Assembly: GCF_000585375.1 (NCBI RefSeq)
Contig: NZ_KK073874.1
Coordinates: 1,674,001 to 1,738,000 of the forward strand
Origin: Cryptosporangium arvum DSM 44712
Lineage (GTDB): Bacteria; Actinomycetota; Actinomycetes; Mycobacteriales; Cryptosporangiaceae
Reading direction: 5' to 3'
DNA length: 64,000 nt
Shown here: positions 1 through 7,188 of the stretch, piece by piece
How positions within the stretch are numbered: the stretch's first letter is position 1
How the letters are laid out: the number at the start of each line of letters is the position of its first letter
Position numbers and translations under genes: made by a program
Notes under the pieces: model-generated
Told to the model about the DNA's origin: nothing
Seen by the model: only the letters and a program-made list of their open reading frames with translations
The model's database searches: none

Positions 1-2
1 GC

Positions 3-179
3 CGCACCAGTGAGCAGTTTGCCCAGCGCAATCGGACCACGCTGATCAACGGCGCCGAGCTTAAGCACCTCACCAAGGAGCATCTTCGTATCGACGTCAT
101 CCCCGGTGCGAATCCACCTCGACGGCTTCGCGCGTCGGAGAATCGACGGACCGGCAAGCCTGGACCGGCGGCAATCTAG
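3..179 (+). CDS. C-terminal end of an Mrr-like restriction endonuclease domain protein (partial)
   Basis: An open frame enters from the left edge and stops with TAG at 177-179, giving 58 residues. The stretch RTSEQFAQRNRTTLINGAEL followed by KHLTKEHL resembles, from memory, the end of the Mrr-type nuclease fold in actinobacterial membrane-anchored 'restriction endonuclease' proteins, where a Thr/Ser segment and a LINGxEL strand-helix close the domain. The catalytic D-ExK part would lie outside the window. The tail after about residue 37 is Arg/Pro rich. The function is a family guess from a short fragment. Confidence 0.5.
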   Translation, partial: RTSEQFAQRNRTTLINGAELKHLTKEHLRIDVIPGANPPRRLRASENRRTGKPGPAAI

Positions 180-203
180 CGGCTTCAGCTGTGGCGACTG
201 ACC

Positions 204-753
204 TTATTGGTGTGAACTGGCAGCGCGTGATGGTCGGCGACAGTGGGGAAAACATTCCAGACTGAGCTCCGCATTCCACCAGGGGTCGGTTGCGCAGCCC
301 TCCTCGAAATGCCACCAGCCGCCGGACACGCCGTCGGTGAGCACCTGCTTGATCTCGCGGAAGCGGGCATCGGCGGGAACGTCGAACGCGACGAGCGGCA
401 GCTGCGCGCTGAACACCTCGCCGCCCGAGCCGAAGTGGGCGAACTTCGCATGCGCCGCCGACGGGTCTGGCCCCAGCGGGCCGGAAGGAACCGGCAGTCC
501 CCGGATCACGCAGTGCCCGGAAGCCTGCACCTTTCCCGGGACGACCGCACACCGTCCGCGTTCGTCTCGAACCGAACCACATCGCCTTGCGCCACGCCGT
601 CCGGCACGAAGGGCACGTTGTCCACCCGGGCCGTGTCGGCGCTCAGCTGAGTCGCCCACAACCCTCCCCGTCGGTTCGACGCGTGTCAGCACGGACGTCG
701 ACCACGACGCGGCAGCGGGTGGCTGGGCCGTCGTGCGAGTTCACGACCGGCAT
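204..753 (-). pseudogene. DUF4265-like protein gene, broken by two frameshifts
   Basis: Read on the minus strand, three overlapping frames together spell one DUF4265-like protein. It starts at ATG 753 (MPVVNSHDG, then CRVVVDVRAD), shifts near 655 to LWATQLSADTARVDNVPF and GVAQGDVVRFE, and shifts again near 545 to KVQASGHCVIRGLPV. It ends with LPLVAFDVPADARF and GGWWHFEEG before TAA at 204-206. DUF4265 proteins are small (about 140-180 residues) and of unknown role, and the reconstructed length fits. Two single-base-scale shifts in one short gene point to decay, although assembly errors cannot be excluded. Confidence 0.6.
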
Positions 754-932
754 GACAGATGCGCTCGTTTCCGGAACAACGATCATGGCCTATCGAGCGT
801 CAGGCGCGAGGTGAAGGCGCCGGGGGTCGAGCGCACGGTCGCGGTCGGCTGACGAATGGTGGCGACCGTTCACCCCGGCTACGTCGTGGCGTCGGTCGTG
901 ACCGGCACATGGACGCCAGCCGCGGCGCGTAT

Positions 933-947
933 TGACGATAGTTTTCA
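933..947. promoter_or_regulatory. Zur-like operator before the metal ABC transporter
   Basis: TGACGATAGTTTTCA matches 11 of 15 positions of the perfect Zur-type dyad core seen at 6057-6071. It continues into a second AT-rich half-site (TTTTCGTTTA) ending near 957. It lies about 70 bases before the start at 1016, in the only AT-rich stretch between 754 and 1015. The rest of that gap shows nothing else. Zur control is inferred from similarity to the other boxes in this window. Confidence 0.5.
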
Positions 948-1015
948 TTTTCGTTTAGGGTCCGCTCGCGGGATCCGACCGGTACGTGACCGTCGGGATG
1001 AGCGACGGAGACACG

Positions 1016-2104
1016 ATGACCACGACCCTCATACGCACGGAGACCGGCGCCGCCGCGCGGCGACCGGGCGGGCCGCCGTTCGCGTCGCCGCGCCGGTTCG
1101 CCGGGCTTCTCGGCGCGCTGACGCTGGCGCTGCTGGTCGTCGTCGTGCTCGGCGTCGCGATCGGCGCGGTCCGGATCGCCCCCGGCACTGTCCTCGACGT
1201 GATCGCCCACCATCTGGGCCTGCCGGTCACCGGTCTGGACCCGATCGCCGACCAGATCATCTGGACGACGAGGCTGCCCCGTGCCGTCCTCGCGGTCGTC
1301 GTCGGCGCCGGCCTGGCGGTCTCCGGAGCGGTGATCCAGGCCGTCGTCCGCAACCCACTCGGCGATCCGTACCTGATCGGGGTCGTACCCGGTGCCGGCC
1401 TGGGGGCGGTGACCGTGATCGTTCTCGGTGCGTCCGCGACGGCGGGGCTCTCGCTGTCCGCGGCGGCGTTCGTCGGGGCGCTGGTCGCCTTCGCCCTGAC
1501 GTTCCTGCTCGGTCGCCGGCACGGGCACTGGCCACCGGCCCGGCTCGTGCTCGCAGGCGTCGCGGTCGGCTATCTGGTGTCGGCGGTGACCTACTTCCTG
1601 CAGACGATCGCGACGCCGAACCAGGTGACGCGAGTGCTGTTCTGGAGTCTGGGCAGCGTCTCCAGCGCCCGCTGGGAGCAGTTACCGCTGCCCACGGTGG
1701 TGGTAGCCGCGGCGACGATCGGCCTGGTCCTGCAGGGGCGCCGGCTCAACGCGCTGGCCAACGGCGTGGAGATGGCCGGTGCGCTGGGCATCGCGGTCGG
1801 CCGGTTCCAGTTCGGCCTGATGCTCGTGGTCGCGCTGATGACCGGGACCCTGGTCGCGGTGTCCGGCGGAATCCTGTTCGTCGGGCTGGTGGTGCCGCAC
1901 GTCGCCCGGCTCCTGGTCGGTGCCGAGCATCGCCGGATGCTGCTGTGTTCGGTACTGCTCGGCGCGGTGTTCCTTCCGCTGGCCGACATCGCCGCCCGGA
2001 CGGTCCGCGCGCCGGTGGAGCTGCCTATCGGCATCGTCACCGCCGCCCTCGGCGCCCCGTTCTTCCTGTGGCTGCTCCGTTCCTCCCACCACGGGAGCCG
2101 ATGA
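1016..2104 (+). CDS. FecCD-family ABC transporter permease (metal, siderophore or metallophore uptake)
   Basis: This 362-residue protein has about ten hydrophobic segments typical of the FecCD/BtuC permease family, which forms the homodimeric channel for Fe-siderophore, haem, cobalamin and related metal-complex importers. Family hallmarks include the RLPRAV segment near the first third, GAVIQAVVRNPLGDP, and the carboxy-terminal GLVVPHVARLLVG loop that docks the ATPase. ATG 1016 was chosen because GGAG lies 5 bases upstream; an upstream GTG (986) lacks such a site. The ATPase start codon overlaps the stop (ATGA), so the three genes to 3881 form one operon. The Zur-like dyad upstream suggests the cargo is a zinc complex rather than iron, but the sequence does not show the ligand. 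Confidence 0.88.
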   Translation: MTTTLIRTETGAAARRPGGPPFASPRRFAGLLGALTLALLVVVVLGVAIGAVRIAPGTVLDVIAHHLGLPVTGLDPIADQIIWTTRLPRAVLAVVVGAGLAVSGAVIQAVVRNPLGDPYLIGVVPGAGLGAVTVIVLGASATAGLSLSAAAFVGALVAFALTFLLGRRHGHWPPARLVLAGVAVGYLVSAVTYFLQTIATPNQVTRVLFWSLGSVSSARWEQLPLPTVVVAAATIGLVLQGRRLNALANGVEMAGALGIAVGRFQFGLMLVVALMTGTLVAVSGGILFVGLVVPHVARLLVGAEHRRMLLCSVLLGAVFLPLADIAARTVRAPVELPIGIVTAALGAPFFLWLLRSSHHGSR

Positions 2105-2901
2105 TGCGCGTCTCCGCCACCGGGATCGACGTCGCGATCGCCGGCCGCACGATCGTGGCCGACGCCGTGCTGGACGCGCCGTCGGGCGCGTTCGTCGGAC
2201 TGCTCGGACCCAACGGCTCCGGGAAAACCACGCTGCTGCGCACTGTCTACCGGGCCTTACGCCCCGCACGCGGGGCCGTGCTCCTCGGTCATACCGACGT
2301 GTGGAGCCTGACCGCCCGGCAAGCGGCCCGCCGCACCGCCGTCGTGATGCAGGACGATCCGACCGAGTTCGAGTTCACTGTCCGCGAGGTCGTTGGCCTC
2401 GGTCGCGTCCCGCACCAGAACCTGCTCGGTCGTGCGACCGGCGAGGACCAGCGCGCCGTCGACGCCGCGCTGGCCCGCACCGGCGTGGAGCATCTCGCCG
2501 AGCGACCGGTCAGCAGCCTCTCCGGGGGTGAGCGCCAGCGGGTGTTCCTGGCCCGGGCGCTGGCTCAGGACACGCCGATCCTGGTGCTCGACGAGCCGAC
2601 CAACCATCTTGACGTCACGGCCCAGCTCGAACTGCTCGAGCTGGTGCGGGGTCTGGGCGTCACCGTGGTCGCCGCGCTCCACGACCTCAACCTCGCGGCC
2701 GCCTACTGCGACCAGATCTGTGTCCTGCGCGCCGGGCGGCTGGTGGCGTCCGGGCCGGTCGCCGACGTGCTGACCGCGGATCTGATCGCCGAGGTCTACG
2801 GCGTGCGCGCCGCGCTCGTCACCAACCCACTGACCGGGCAGCGCGGTTTTGCCTTCGCGCCGTCCCCGGAATCCGTCACCCAGATGAAGGAGCACGTATG
2901 A
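2101..2901 (+). CDS. FecE/BtuD-family ABC transporter ATP-binding protein
   Basis: A cytoplasmic ATPase of 266 residues that energises the permease encoded just upstream. Walker A is GPNGSGKT (36-43), the signature is LSGGERQR (140-147), Walker B is LVLDEP (161-166) followed by the D-loop NHLD, and the switch His sits in ALHDLN. The order and length match siderophore/B12-class ATPases. ATG 2101 overlaps the permease stop; a second ATG at 2104 would give a protein one residue shorter. The stop at 2899-2901 overlaps the next start, indicating tight translational coupling. Confidence 0.9.
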   Translation: MMRVSATGIDVAIAGRTIVADAVLDAPSGAFVGLLGPNGSGKTTLLRTVYRALRPARGAVLLGHTDVWSLTARQAARRTAVVMQDDPTEFEFTVREVVGLGRVPHQNLLGRATGEDQRAVDAALARTGVEHLAERPVSSLSGGERQRVFLARALAQDTPILVLDEPTNHLDVTAQLELLELVRGLGVTVVAALHDLNLAAAYCDQICVLRAGRLVASGPVADVLTADLIAEVYGVRAALVTNPLTGQRGFAFAPSPESVTQMKEHV

Positions 2902-3881
2902 GCAGCCGGCTCAGATCCGCAGCCCTGTCGATCGGTGCCGCTGCGGCGCTCACCCTGGCGGTCGCCGGGTGCGGGGGCGAGGGCACCGTCGCGCAGGCGT
3001 CCGCGTCCCGTTCGGCCGGCGCCGACTATCCCGTCACGGTCGAGAGCTGCAAACGCTCCGAGACGTTCACCGCCGCGCCGCAGCGGGTCGTCCTCGGCTG
3101 GGCGACCTCCATCCGGACGCTCGCCGCGCTCGGCGTCGCTGACCGGGTGACCGGCTACGTGAGCGGCAGCAACGTCAAGGTGCCGGATGGATTCACGGCG
3201 ACCGAGGTCTCCCCGGACTTCCAGCCGGCCAAGGAAGCGGTGCTCGCCGCGCGCCCCGACTTGTTCCTGGCGAACGACGAGAACCAGATCTCCGGCCAGC
3301 AGGGCACCGCCACACCCGACGACCTGGCCGCCCAGAACGGGCACGCCTACGTGCTGGGCGGCTACTGCCTCGCCGCGCCGGCGCCCGGCACGGTGGACGC
3401 CGTCTACGCCGACGTCGAGAAACTCGGGAAGATCTTCGGCGTCGGACCGAAAGCCGTCGACGTCGTCGCTGATCTGAAGAAGCGGGTCGCGCAGGCGCAG
3501 AAGCCGCGCGGTAACGCCGCTCCCGCGAAGGTCGCGATGATCCAGGTCTACGACGGCAAGGTCTACGCGCTGTCCGGGTCGTACTACAACGCGATCCTCG
3601 AAGGTGCCGGGCTGACGAACGTCTTCGGCGACTTGAAGGAGAACTTCGCCGAGATCAGCGCCGAGAAGGTGCTCACCGTCAAGCCGGATGCGCTGTTCAT
3701 CGCCCACGACGATCCTGCGGGCGGTGACGAGGCGCTGGCCGCCGCGCGGAAGGAGTTCGCCGCGAGCCCTGCGGTGACCGCCGGGAAGATCTTCGGGATC
3801 TCCAACCTCGAGATCAGCGGCGGCGGCGTCAACATCGTCACGCTGATCGAGCAGACCGCGAAGCAGGCGTACGGCGCCTGA
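2898..3881 (+). CDS. Periplasmic-binding-protein lipoprotein of the metal-complex ABC importer
   Basis: This 327-residue substrate-binding lipoprotein has a signal peptide ending in the lipobox LAVAGC, with Cys25 as the expected lipidation site. The mature part has the two-lobe FecB/BtuF-like fold. YPVTVESC and RVVLGWATSIRTLAALG form the start of lobe 1, and the long central helix (about residues 170-190) connects the lobes. Two mature cysteines (ESC near residue 51 and GGYC near 156) could form a disulfide. The family binds Fe3+-siderophores, haem, B12 or other chelates; the ligand cannot be read here. It is the last gene of the operon, and a strong hairpin follows at 4031-4063. Confidence 0.85.
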   Translation: MSSRLRSAALSIGAAAALTLAVAGCGGEGTVAQASASRSAGADYPVTVESCKRSETFTAAPQRVVLGWATSIRTLAALGVADRVTGYVSGSNVKVPDGFTATEVSPDFQPAKEAVLAARPDLFLANDENQISGQQGTATPDDLAAQNGHAYVLGGYCLAAPAPGTVDAVYADVEKLGKIFGVGPKAVDVVADLKKRVAQAQKPRGNAAPAKVAMIQVYDGKVYALSGSYYNAILEGAGLTNVFGDLKENFAEISAEKVLTVKPDALFIAHDDPAGGDEALAAARKEFAASPAVTAGKIFGISNLEISGGGVNIVTLIEQTAKQAYGA

Positions 3882-3889
3882 GCGCGACC

Positions 3890-4030
3890 TCCCGCCCGAC
3901 GGACTCGTGGCCCGGACGGCGGGCAGTACCTCGGCGGCGACGCGTTGGATCGACTCCAGGACCCGCTCGGGACCGCCGGCAGCCTCCACGGCGAGCAGCA
4001 ACCGACCGGCGCCGTAGTCGTCCGGCCCGC
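3890..4030 (-). pseudogene. Remnant of the C-terminus of an LLM-class flavin-dependent oxidoreductase
   Basis: The minus-strand frame reads DYGAGRLLLAVEAAGG, then PERVLESIQRVAAEVLPAVR. This strongly resembles the final helix of luciferase-like (F420/FMN) oxidoreductases, where a 'GADRLLL...LA.EVLPAVR' ending is common. No upstream part of such a gene is present: the segment begins directly next to the hairpin at 4031 and is followed by the fecB-like gene end. It is therefore interpreted as a short leftover of a deleted gene. The match is by memory only. Confidence 0.45.
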
Positions 4031-4063
4031 CCTCCCCGCCGGGAAGGGACCCCGGCGGGGAGG
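4031..4063. terminator. Perfect hairpin between convergent genes
   Basis: CCTCCCCGCCGGG (4031-4043) and its exact complement CCCGGCGGGGAGG (4051-4063) enclose a 7-base loop. The hairpin lies between the end of the ABC transporter operon and the convergent gene at 4101-4493, so it can serve both strands. There is no clear U-tract, as is usual for actinobacterial terminators. Confidence 0.75.
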
Positions 4064-4100
4064 AACAGGTCGATCACCGGTGATTCAGGGGTCGCGCGGC

Positions 4101-4493
4101 TCAGCAGTCACGCAGTTCGGGGGACTGGTTGAGCAGCTGACCGCGCACCGACACGAACTCCTGGTACTCGGCACCACCGACGGCTTCCGGGCGGAACGCG
4201 CCGACCCGGTGGCAGTTCTGGAACGCCAGCGTGACGCCGAAGTGGCGCTCCAGGCCACCGCGGATCGCGTCGCTGGCCAGGGCACGCAGCAACTGGCCGC
4301 GCTCGGCCTCGGTCGGGGGCGGGGTGGAGTCGTCGGCGAACGGCGCGGTGCCGGACTCCAGGTCGGCGATCACACCGGTGACGACCGACCAGGCATACGG
4401 CAACGAGGTGCGGATGCAGTCGACGAACTCGGCGTCGGTGGCTTCGCCGCGTTCGGCGCGTTCGAGCAGAGCGGTGGGGACGTCCAGGGACAT
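4101..4493 (-). CDS. SCO5389-type conserved actinobacterial protein of unknown function
   Basis: This 130-residue protein begins MSLDVPTALLERAERGEATD and ends QLLNQSPELRDC. From memory this matches a small family conserved across Streptomyces and relatives (SCO5389-like), with the internal signatures FVDCIRTSLPYAW and LRALASDAIRGGLERHFG. No enzymatic role is known to me. The conserved Cys and His (DC, NCHRVGAF, RDC) would allow metal binding, but this is untested. ATG 4493 is preceded by AAAGGAG at a good distance. A Zur-like dyad at 4652-4666 lies about 160 bases upstream, so the gene may belong to the zinc regulon that surrounds it. Confidence 0.8.
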   Translation of the reverse strand: MSLDVPTALLERAERGEATDAEFVDCIRTSLPYAWSVVTGVIADLESGTAPFADDSTPPPTEAERGQLLRALASDAIRGGLERHFGVTLAFQNCHRVGAFRPEAVGGAEYQEFVSVRGQLLNQSPELRDC

Positions 4494-4651
4494 GGGTGCT
4501 CCTTTCGAGGGGATCGGCCCGCGGCGCCGGGACACGACGCCGGAGGCGGTGGTCGTGGCGGTCACGTCGGGCCTGAGCGCGGTGGACCGGGCGGATGACG
4601 GCACTGCTCCACTCGCGACGCTGCGAGCGAGCCTCTTCCCGGTCAGCGCTC

Positions 4652-4666
4652 TGAAAATGCATATCA
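4652..4666. promoter_or_regulatory. Zur-like dyad in the divergent region
   Basis: TGAAAATGCATATCA matches 12 of 15 positions of TGAAAATGATTTTCA. It lies in an AT-rich stretch between the divergent small gene (start 4493) and the MFS gene (start 4778). A second box sits at 4742-4756, so this one plausibly serves the leftward gene. Confidence 0.45.
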
Positions 4667-4741
4667 CGTTCATATAGCTGAACGCGATCGAAAGATCACT
4701 TTAGGTGTTGAGAATCGAGATTCGCGCCCGCTGAGCATAAT

Positions 4742-4756
4742 TGCAAACCGTTGTCA
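4742..4756. promoter_or_regulatory. Zur-like operator before the MFS exporter
   Basis: TGCAAACCGTTGTCA differs at three positions from the perfect core TGAAAACGGTTTTCA found at 6057-6071. It ends 11 bases before the ribosome site GGAGG of the MFS gene, so a bound repressor would sit across the promoter or transcription start. Confidence 0.55.
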
Positions 4757-4777
4757 TTTCCGTATTGGAGGGTGCTT

Positions 4778-6001
4778 GTGGACTGGCCCGGGTTCGGCGG
4801 CTTCTTCGTGGCGCGAACGGTGTCCTGGGCCGGCTCGGCACTCACGCTGGTCGCGCTTCCCGTGCTCCTGTACGAGCGCACCGGCAACGCCGCGCTGACC
4901 GGACTGGCCACTGCGCTGGAGGCGCTGCCCTACCTGCTGCTCGGCCTGCCGGCCGGTGCGCTCGCCGACCGCTGGGACCGGCGCCGCACGCTCGTCGTCA
5001 CCGCACTCCTGAGCGGGTTGCTGCTGGCCAGCGTGCCGGTTGCCGACGCTTGGGGTGCCCTCACGCCCGCCCACGTGCTCGTCGTCGCCGGCGGTGTGGC
5101 GACGCTGTTCGTCTTCTCGGACGCGGCCACGTTCGGAGTGCTGCCCACGCTGGTCGGCCGGGACCGGATCGCCGGCGCGACCGGTCGGCTCAACACCGCC
5201 AATACGATCGTGACGGTGGCCGGCCCGGCCGTCGGCGGACTGAGCATGGCGGTGTTGGGCCCGGCCTGGACGCTCGGCCTGGATGCCGCCTCGTTCGCCG
5301 TCGCGGCTGTCCTGCTGCACCGTCTCGTCCTCCCGCCGGTGACGGTCCCCGAAGGTCCTCGACGGATGCGGGCGGAGATCGCCGAAGGGCTGCGGTTCCT
5401 GTGGAACCACCAGGCGATCCGATGGCTGACGCTGCTCGGCGTCGGCAACAGCCTGACCGGCGGCGCGGTGCTGGGCCTCGTGGTCGTCGCCGCGGTGCGC
5501 AACCTGGACCTCGGTGAGAGCGACGGCCGGATCGGCTTGCTCTACGCCGCCGCCGGCGCGGGAAGCCTGCTAGCCGGGATGCTGCTCCCACCGATCCGGG
5601 GCCGGCTGACGGTCGGCCGGATCACGCTCGCCGGGCTGCTGGCCGGCTGGGTCGCGGTCTCGGCCTGGGCGCTCAGTACCGGGTTGGTCGGAGGGCTCGT
5701 CGCGCTGGCCGCCTGGCAGGCCGCTCACGTCCTGGTCAACCTCAACGGCATCGTGTTGCGGCAGGAGTCCACCCCGGATGCGTTGCAGGGCCGCGTCAAC
5801 ACCACCGCCCGGATGATCGCCTGGGGCGGCCAGCCGCTCGGAGCCGCGCTCGGCGGCGTTCTTGCCGAGGTGTTCGACGTGCGGGCCGCGCTGCTGATCG
5901 CGGGCGCCGGGGTCGCAACGTCCGCGCTGGTCGGAGCCGGTGGCCGGCTGTGGCGCCTCGACGTGCGGACGCCGCGGCCCGAACCGGTCGTTCGCCCCTG
6001 A
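4778..6001 (+). CDS. MFS transporter, probable exporter of the RiPP
   Basis: A 407-residue, twelve-helix major facilitator protein. It carries the motif-A-like loop GALADRWDRRRTLVV between helices 2 and 3 and a repeat of that region in the second half. It resembles enterobactin-exporter/macrolide-efflux (MFS_3) proteins, which commonly export small natural products and siderophores. GTG 4778 was chosen because GGAGG lies 6 bases upstream; a TTG at 4751 would fall within the operator. The gene has its own Zur-like box and is followed, after 89 bases with another Zur palindrome, by the RiPP precursor. Export of the modified peptide, or immunity, is therefore the likely job. Confidence 0.82.
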   Translation: MDWPGFGGFFVARTVSWAGSALTLVALPVLLYERTGNAALTGLATALEALPYLLLGLPAGALADRWDRRRTLVVTALLSGLLLASVPVADAWGALTPAHVLVVAGGVATLFVFSDAATFGVLPTLVGRDRIAGATGRLNTANTIVTVAGPAVGGLSMAVLGPAWTLGLDAASFAVAAVLLHRLVLPPVTVPEGPRRMRAEIAEGLRFLWNHQAIRWLTLLGVGNSLTGGAVLGLVVVAAVRNLDLGESDGRIGLLYAAAGAGSLLAGMLLPPIRGRLTVGRITLAGLLAGWVAVSAWALSTGLVGGLVALAAWQAAHVLVNLNGIVLRQESTPDALQGRVNTTARMIAWGGQPLGAALGGVLAEVFDVRAALLIAGAGVATSALVGAGGRLWRLDVRTPRPEPVVRP

Positions 6002-6052
6002 CTTCGGAGAACCCCTTGCCCGCAACCGGGAGGGCCGTTTACCGTCACTCTC

Positions 6053-6075
6053 GTAATGAAAACGGTTTTCATTAC
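6053..6075. promoter_or_regulatory. Perfect Zur palindrome before the RiPP precursor
   Basis: Arms GTAATGAAAAC (6053-6063) and GTTTTCATTAC (6065-6075) are exact inverted complements around a single G. This is the strongest operator in the window and matches the known actinobacterial Zur box architecture. It ends 15 bases before the precursor ATG, with the ribosome site GAGAGGAG in between. Confidence 0.85.
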
Positions 6076-6090
6076 AGAGAGGAGCCTCCC

Positions 6091-6279
6091 ATGGAGTCGT
6101 TCTCGTTCGAGCCCATCGAAGAGCCCGTGGTCATGTCGGCCCTGCAGGGGCCGGGAACCAATGCGCTGGTGACCAACCCGTTCGCGTTCGAGGACGTGCA
6201 GGAGCCGGTGGTGATGTCGGCGCTGCAGGGCGTCGGCACCAACGCGCTGGTCGCGAACCCGTTCGCCTGGGCGCACTGA
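6091..6279 (+). CDS. RiPP precursor peptide with tandem-repeat core
   Basis: This 62-residue peptide lies between a perfect Zur box and RiPP enzymes. It consists almost entirely of a 27-residue unit (residues 4-30 and 31-57, with a third start FAW at 58-60). Each unit contains EPVVMSALQG, then GTNALV and NPFA. Unit differences are few: P/V at 21/48, T/A at 28/55, E/Q at 10/37. There is no cysteine or internal histidine (His62 is last), so YcaO chemistry would act on Ser16/Ser43, Thr23/Thr50, Thr28 or backbone amides. There is no obvious Gly-Gly leader boundary; the acidic FEP/FED-I/V-E/Q-E segments could act as recognition sequences between two core copies. GAGAGGAG is a strong ribosome site. 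The identity as precursor is inferred from context and repeats. Confidence 0.8.
   Translation: MESFSFEPIEEPVVMSALQGPGTNALVTNPFAFEDVQEPVVMSALQGVGTNALVANPFAWAH
6100..6261 (+). repeat. 81-bp in-frame tandem repeat in the precursor gene
   Basis: Codons 4-30 (6100-6180) and 31-57 (6181-6261) are two copies of one 81-bp unit. The protein sequences of the copies differ at only a handful of positions, while synonymous third-position changes are visible (for example in the GGAACCAATGCG versus GGCACCAACGCG segment). The peptide sequence is therefore kept while the DNA drifts. Confidence 0.85.
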
Positions 6280-6291
6280 CCCGGCCCTACC

Positions 6292-6323
6292 GCAGTGCCC
6301 CGCGCTCCGGCGCGGGGCACTGC
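6292..6323 (+). terminator. Strong hairpin (attenuator) between precursor and enzyme genes
   Basis: GCAGTGCCCCGCGC (6292-6305) pairs perfectly with GCGCGGGGCACTGC (6310-6323) around a 4-base TCCG loop. It starts 12 bases after the precursor stop and ends 34 bases before the next start codon. Such partial terminators are typical after RiPP precursor genes, giving much more precursor than enzyme mRNA. Confidence 0.75.
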
Positions 6324-6357
6324 CCCGTCCGAGTCCTTCTGGCAGACCGGAGCGTCC

Positions 6358-7188
6358 ATGACCGACCACGTCACCCTCGCCCCTGGCCATCACCTCTTCC
6401 GCGGCGCCGACGACGTCTGGCGCCTCTACGCACCGGGCGACCAGATCACCCGCATCGGCGGCCCCGACGAGGCGCTCGCCCACGCGCAGAACCGCCTCCA
6501 CAACACGGCCGAAGCCGGCGGAGGCGAGCTCGTCGACGAGCTGGAGCGCGGCCTCGCTCGCCGCGGTGCGCTCGCGCAACCGGTCCGGGCGGACTCGCAG
6601 GCGGCACAGCCGTGGACGGTGGTCGTCGCAGGCGACAACCCGATCGGACGCGCGGTGCGGACTCTGCTGGAGCCGTACGCCGATCTGCGTCCGCCCTGCG
6701 CCGGCGCTCTGACCGAGGACGACGTCCGCGCAGCGGACACGATCGTGACCTGCGGAGGATGGCTCACGGACCAGGCCTGGAGTGCGCTCGACGACTGGTG
6801 CCGCCGGCATGGGACCGCATGGCACCTGAGCTACGTCGAGGGCACGCGCCACTATCTCGGGCCGATGTACGTGCCGGGCCGCACGGCGTCCTATCGCGAC
6901 ACCCGAGGACGGCGGCTGGCTGCCTCCGGGGTTCCCGATGAACTGCGCGGGTTCTGGGCCTACTTGGAGAGTGACGCTGCGCTGCCTCCGGTGCCCTGGC
7001 CCGATCCGGCGGGTGCGGCTGTCGTCGCCGGCCTTCTCGTCGGTGACCTGCTGCGGTACCGGCGGACGGGCACTCCCGCCGCAGCGGGACACCAGCTCGG
7101 GTTCGATCCGGCTCACGCGACGGTGACCCGGCACCCGGTGCTCCCGCTCCCGGAAACCGCCTCGGTTCCGGCGGGAACAGCTCGGTGA
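6358..7188 (+). CDS. RRE/ThiF-like partner protein of a YcaO cyclodehydratase system
   Basis: A 276-residue protein. Residues about 10-72 look like a RiPP recognition element: the winged-helix pattern LYAPGDQITRIGG, helix EALAHAQNRL, then ELVDELERGLARRGALA. Residues 86-200 form a Rossmann-like ThiF/E1 remnant starting VVVAGDNPIGRAV, which lacks the nucleotide-binding and Cys residues of true E1 enzymes. This layout matches 'ocin-ThiF-like' C-proteins that bind the precursor and deliver it to the YcaO D-protein. ATG 6358 follows GGAG by 5 bases; the upstream in-frame start would lie in the hairpin. The stop overlaps the next start (GTGA). Confidence 0.7.
   Translation: MTDHVTLAPGHHLFRGADDVWRLYAPGDQITRIGGPDEALAHAQNRLHNTAEAGGGELVDELERGLARRGALAQPVRADSQAAQPWTVVVAGDNPIGRAVRTLLEPYADLRPPCAGALTEDDVRAADTIVTCGGWLTDQAWSALDDWCRRHGTAWHLSYVEGTRHYLGPMYVPGRTASYRDTRGRRLAASGVPDELRGFWAYLESDAALPPVPWPDPAGAAVVAGLLVGDLLRYRRTGTPAAAGHQLGFDPAHATVTRHPVLPLPETASVPAGTAR

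Noticed and set aside
1016..3881. Calling the first ABC importer an iron-siderophore system
   Set aside because: The family allows it, but the only operator seen resembles the zinc boxes and no siderophore synthesis genes are in the window.
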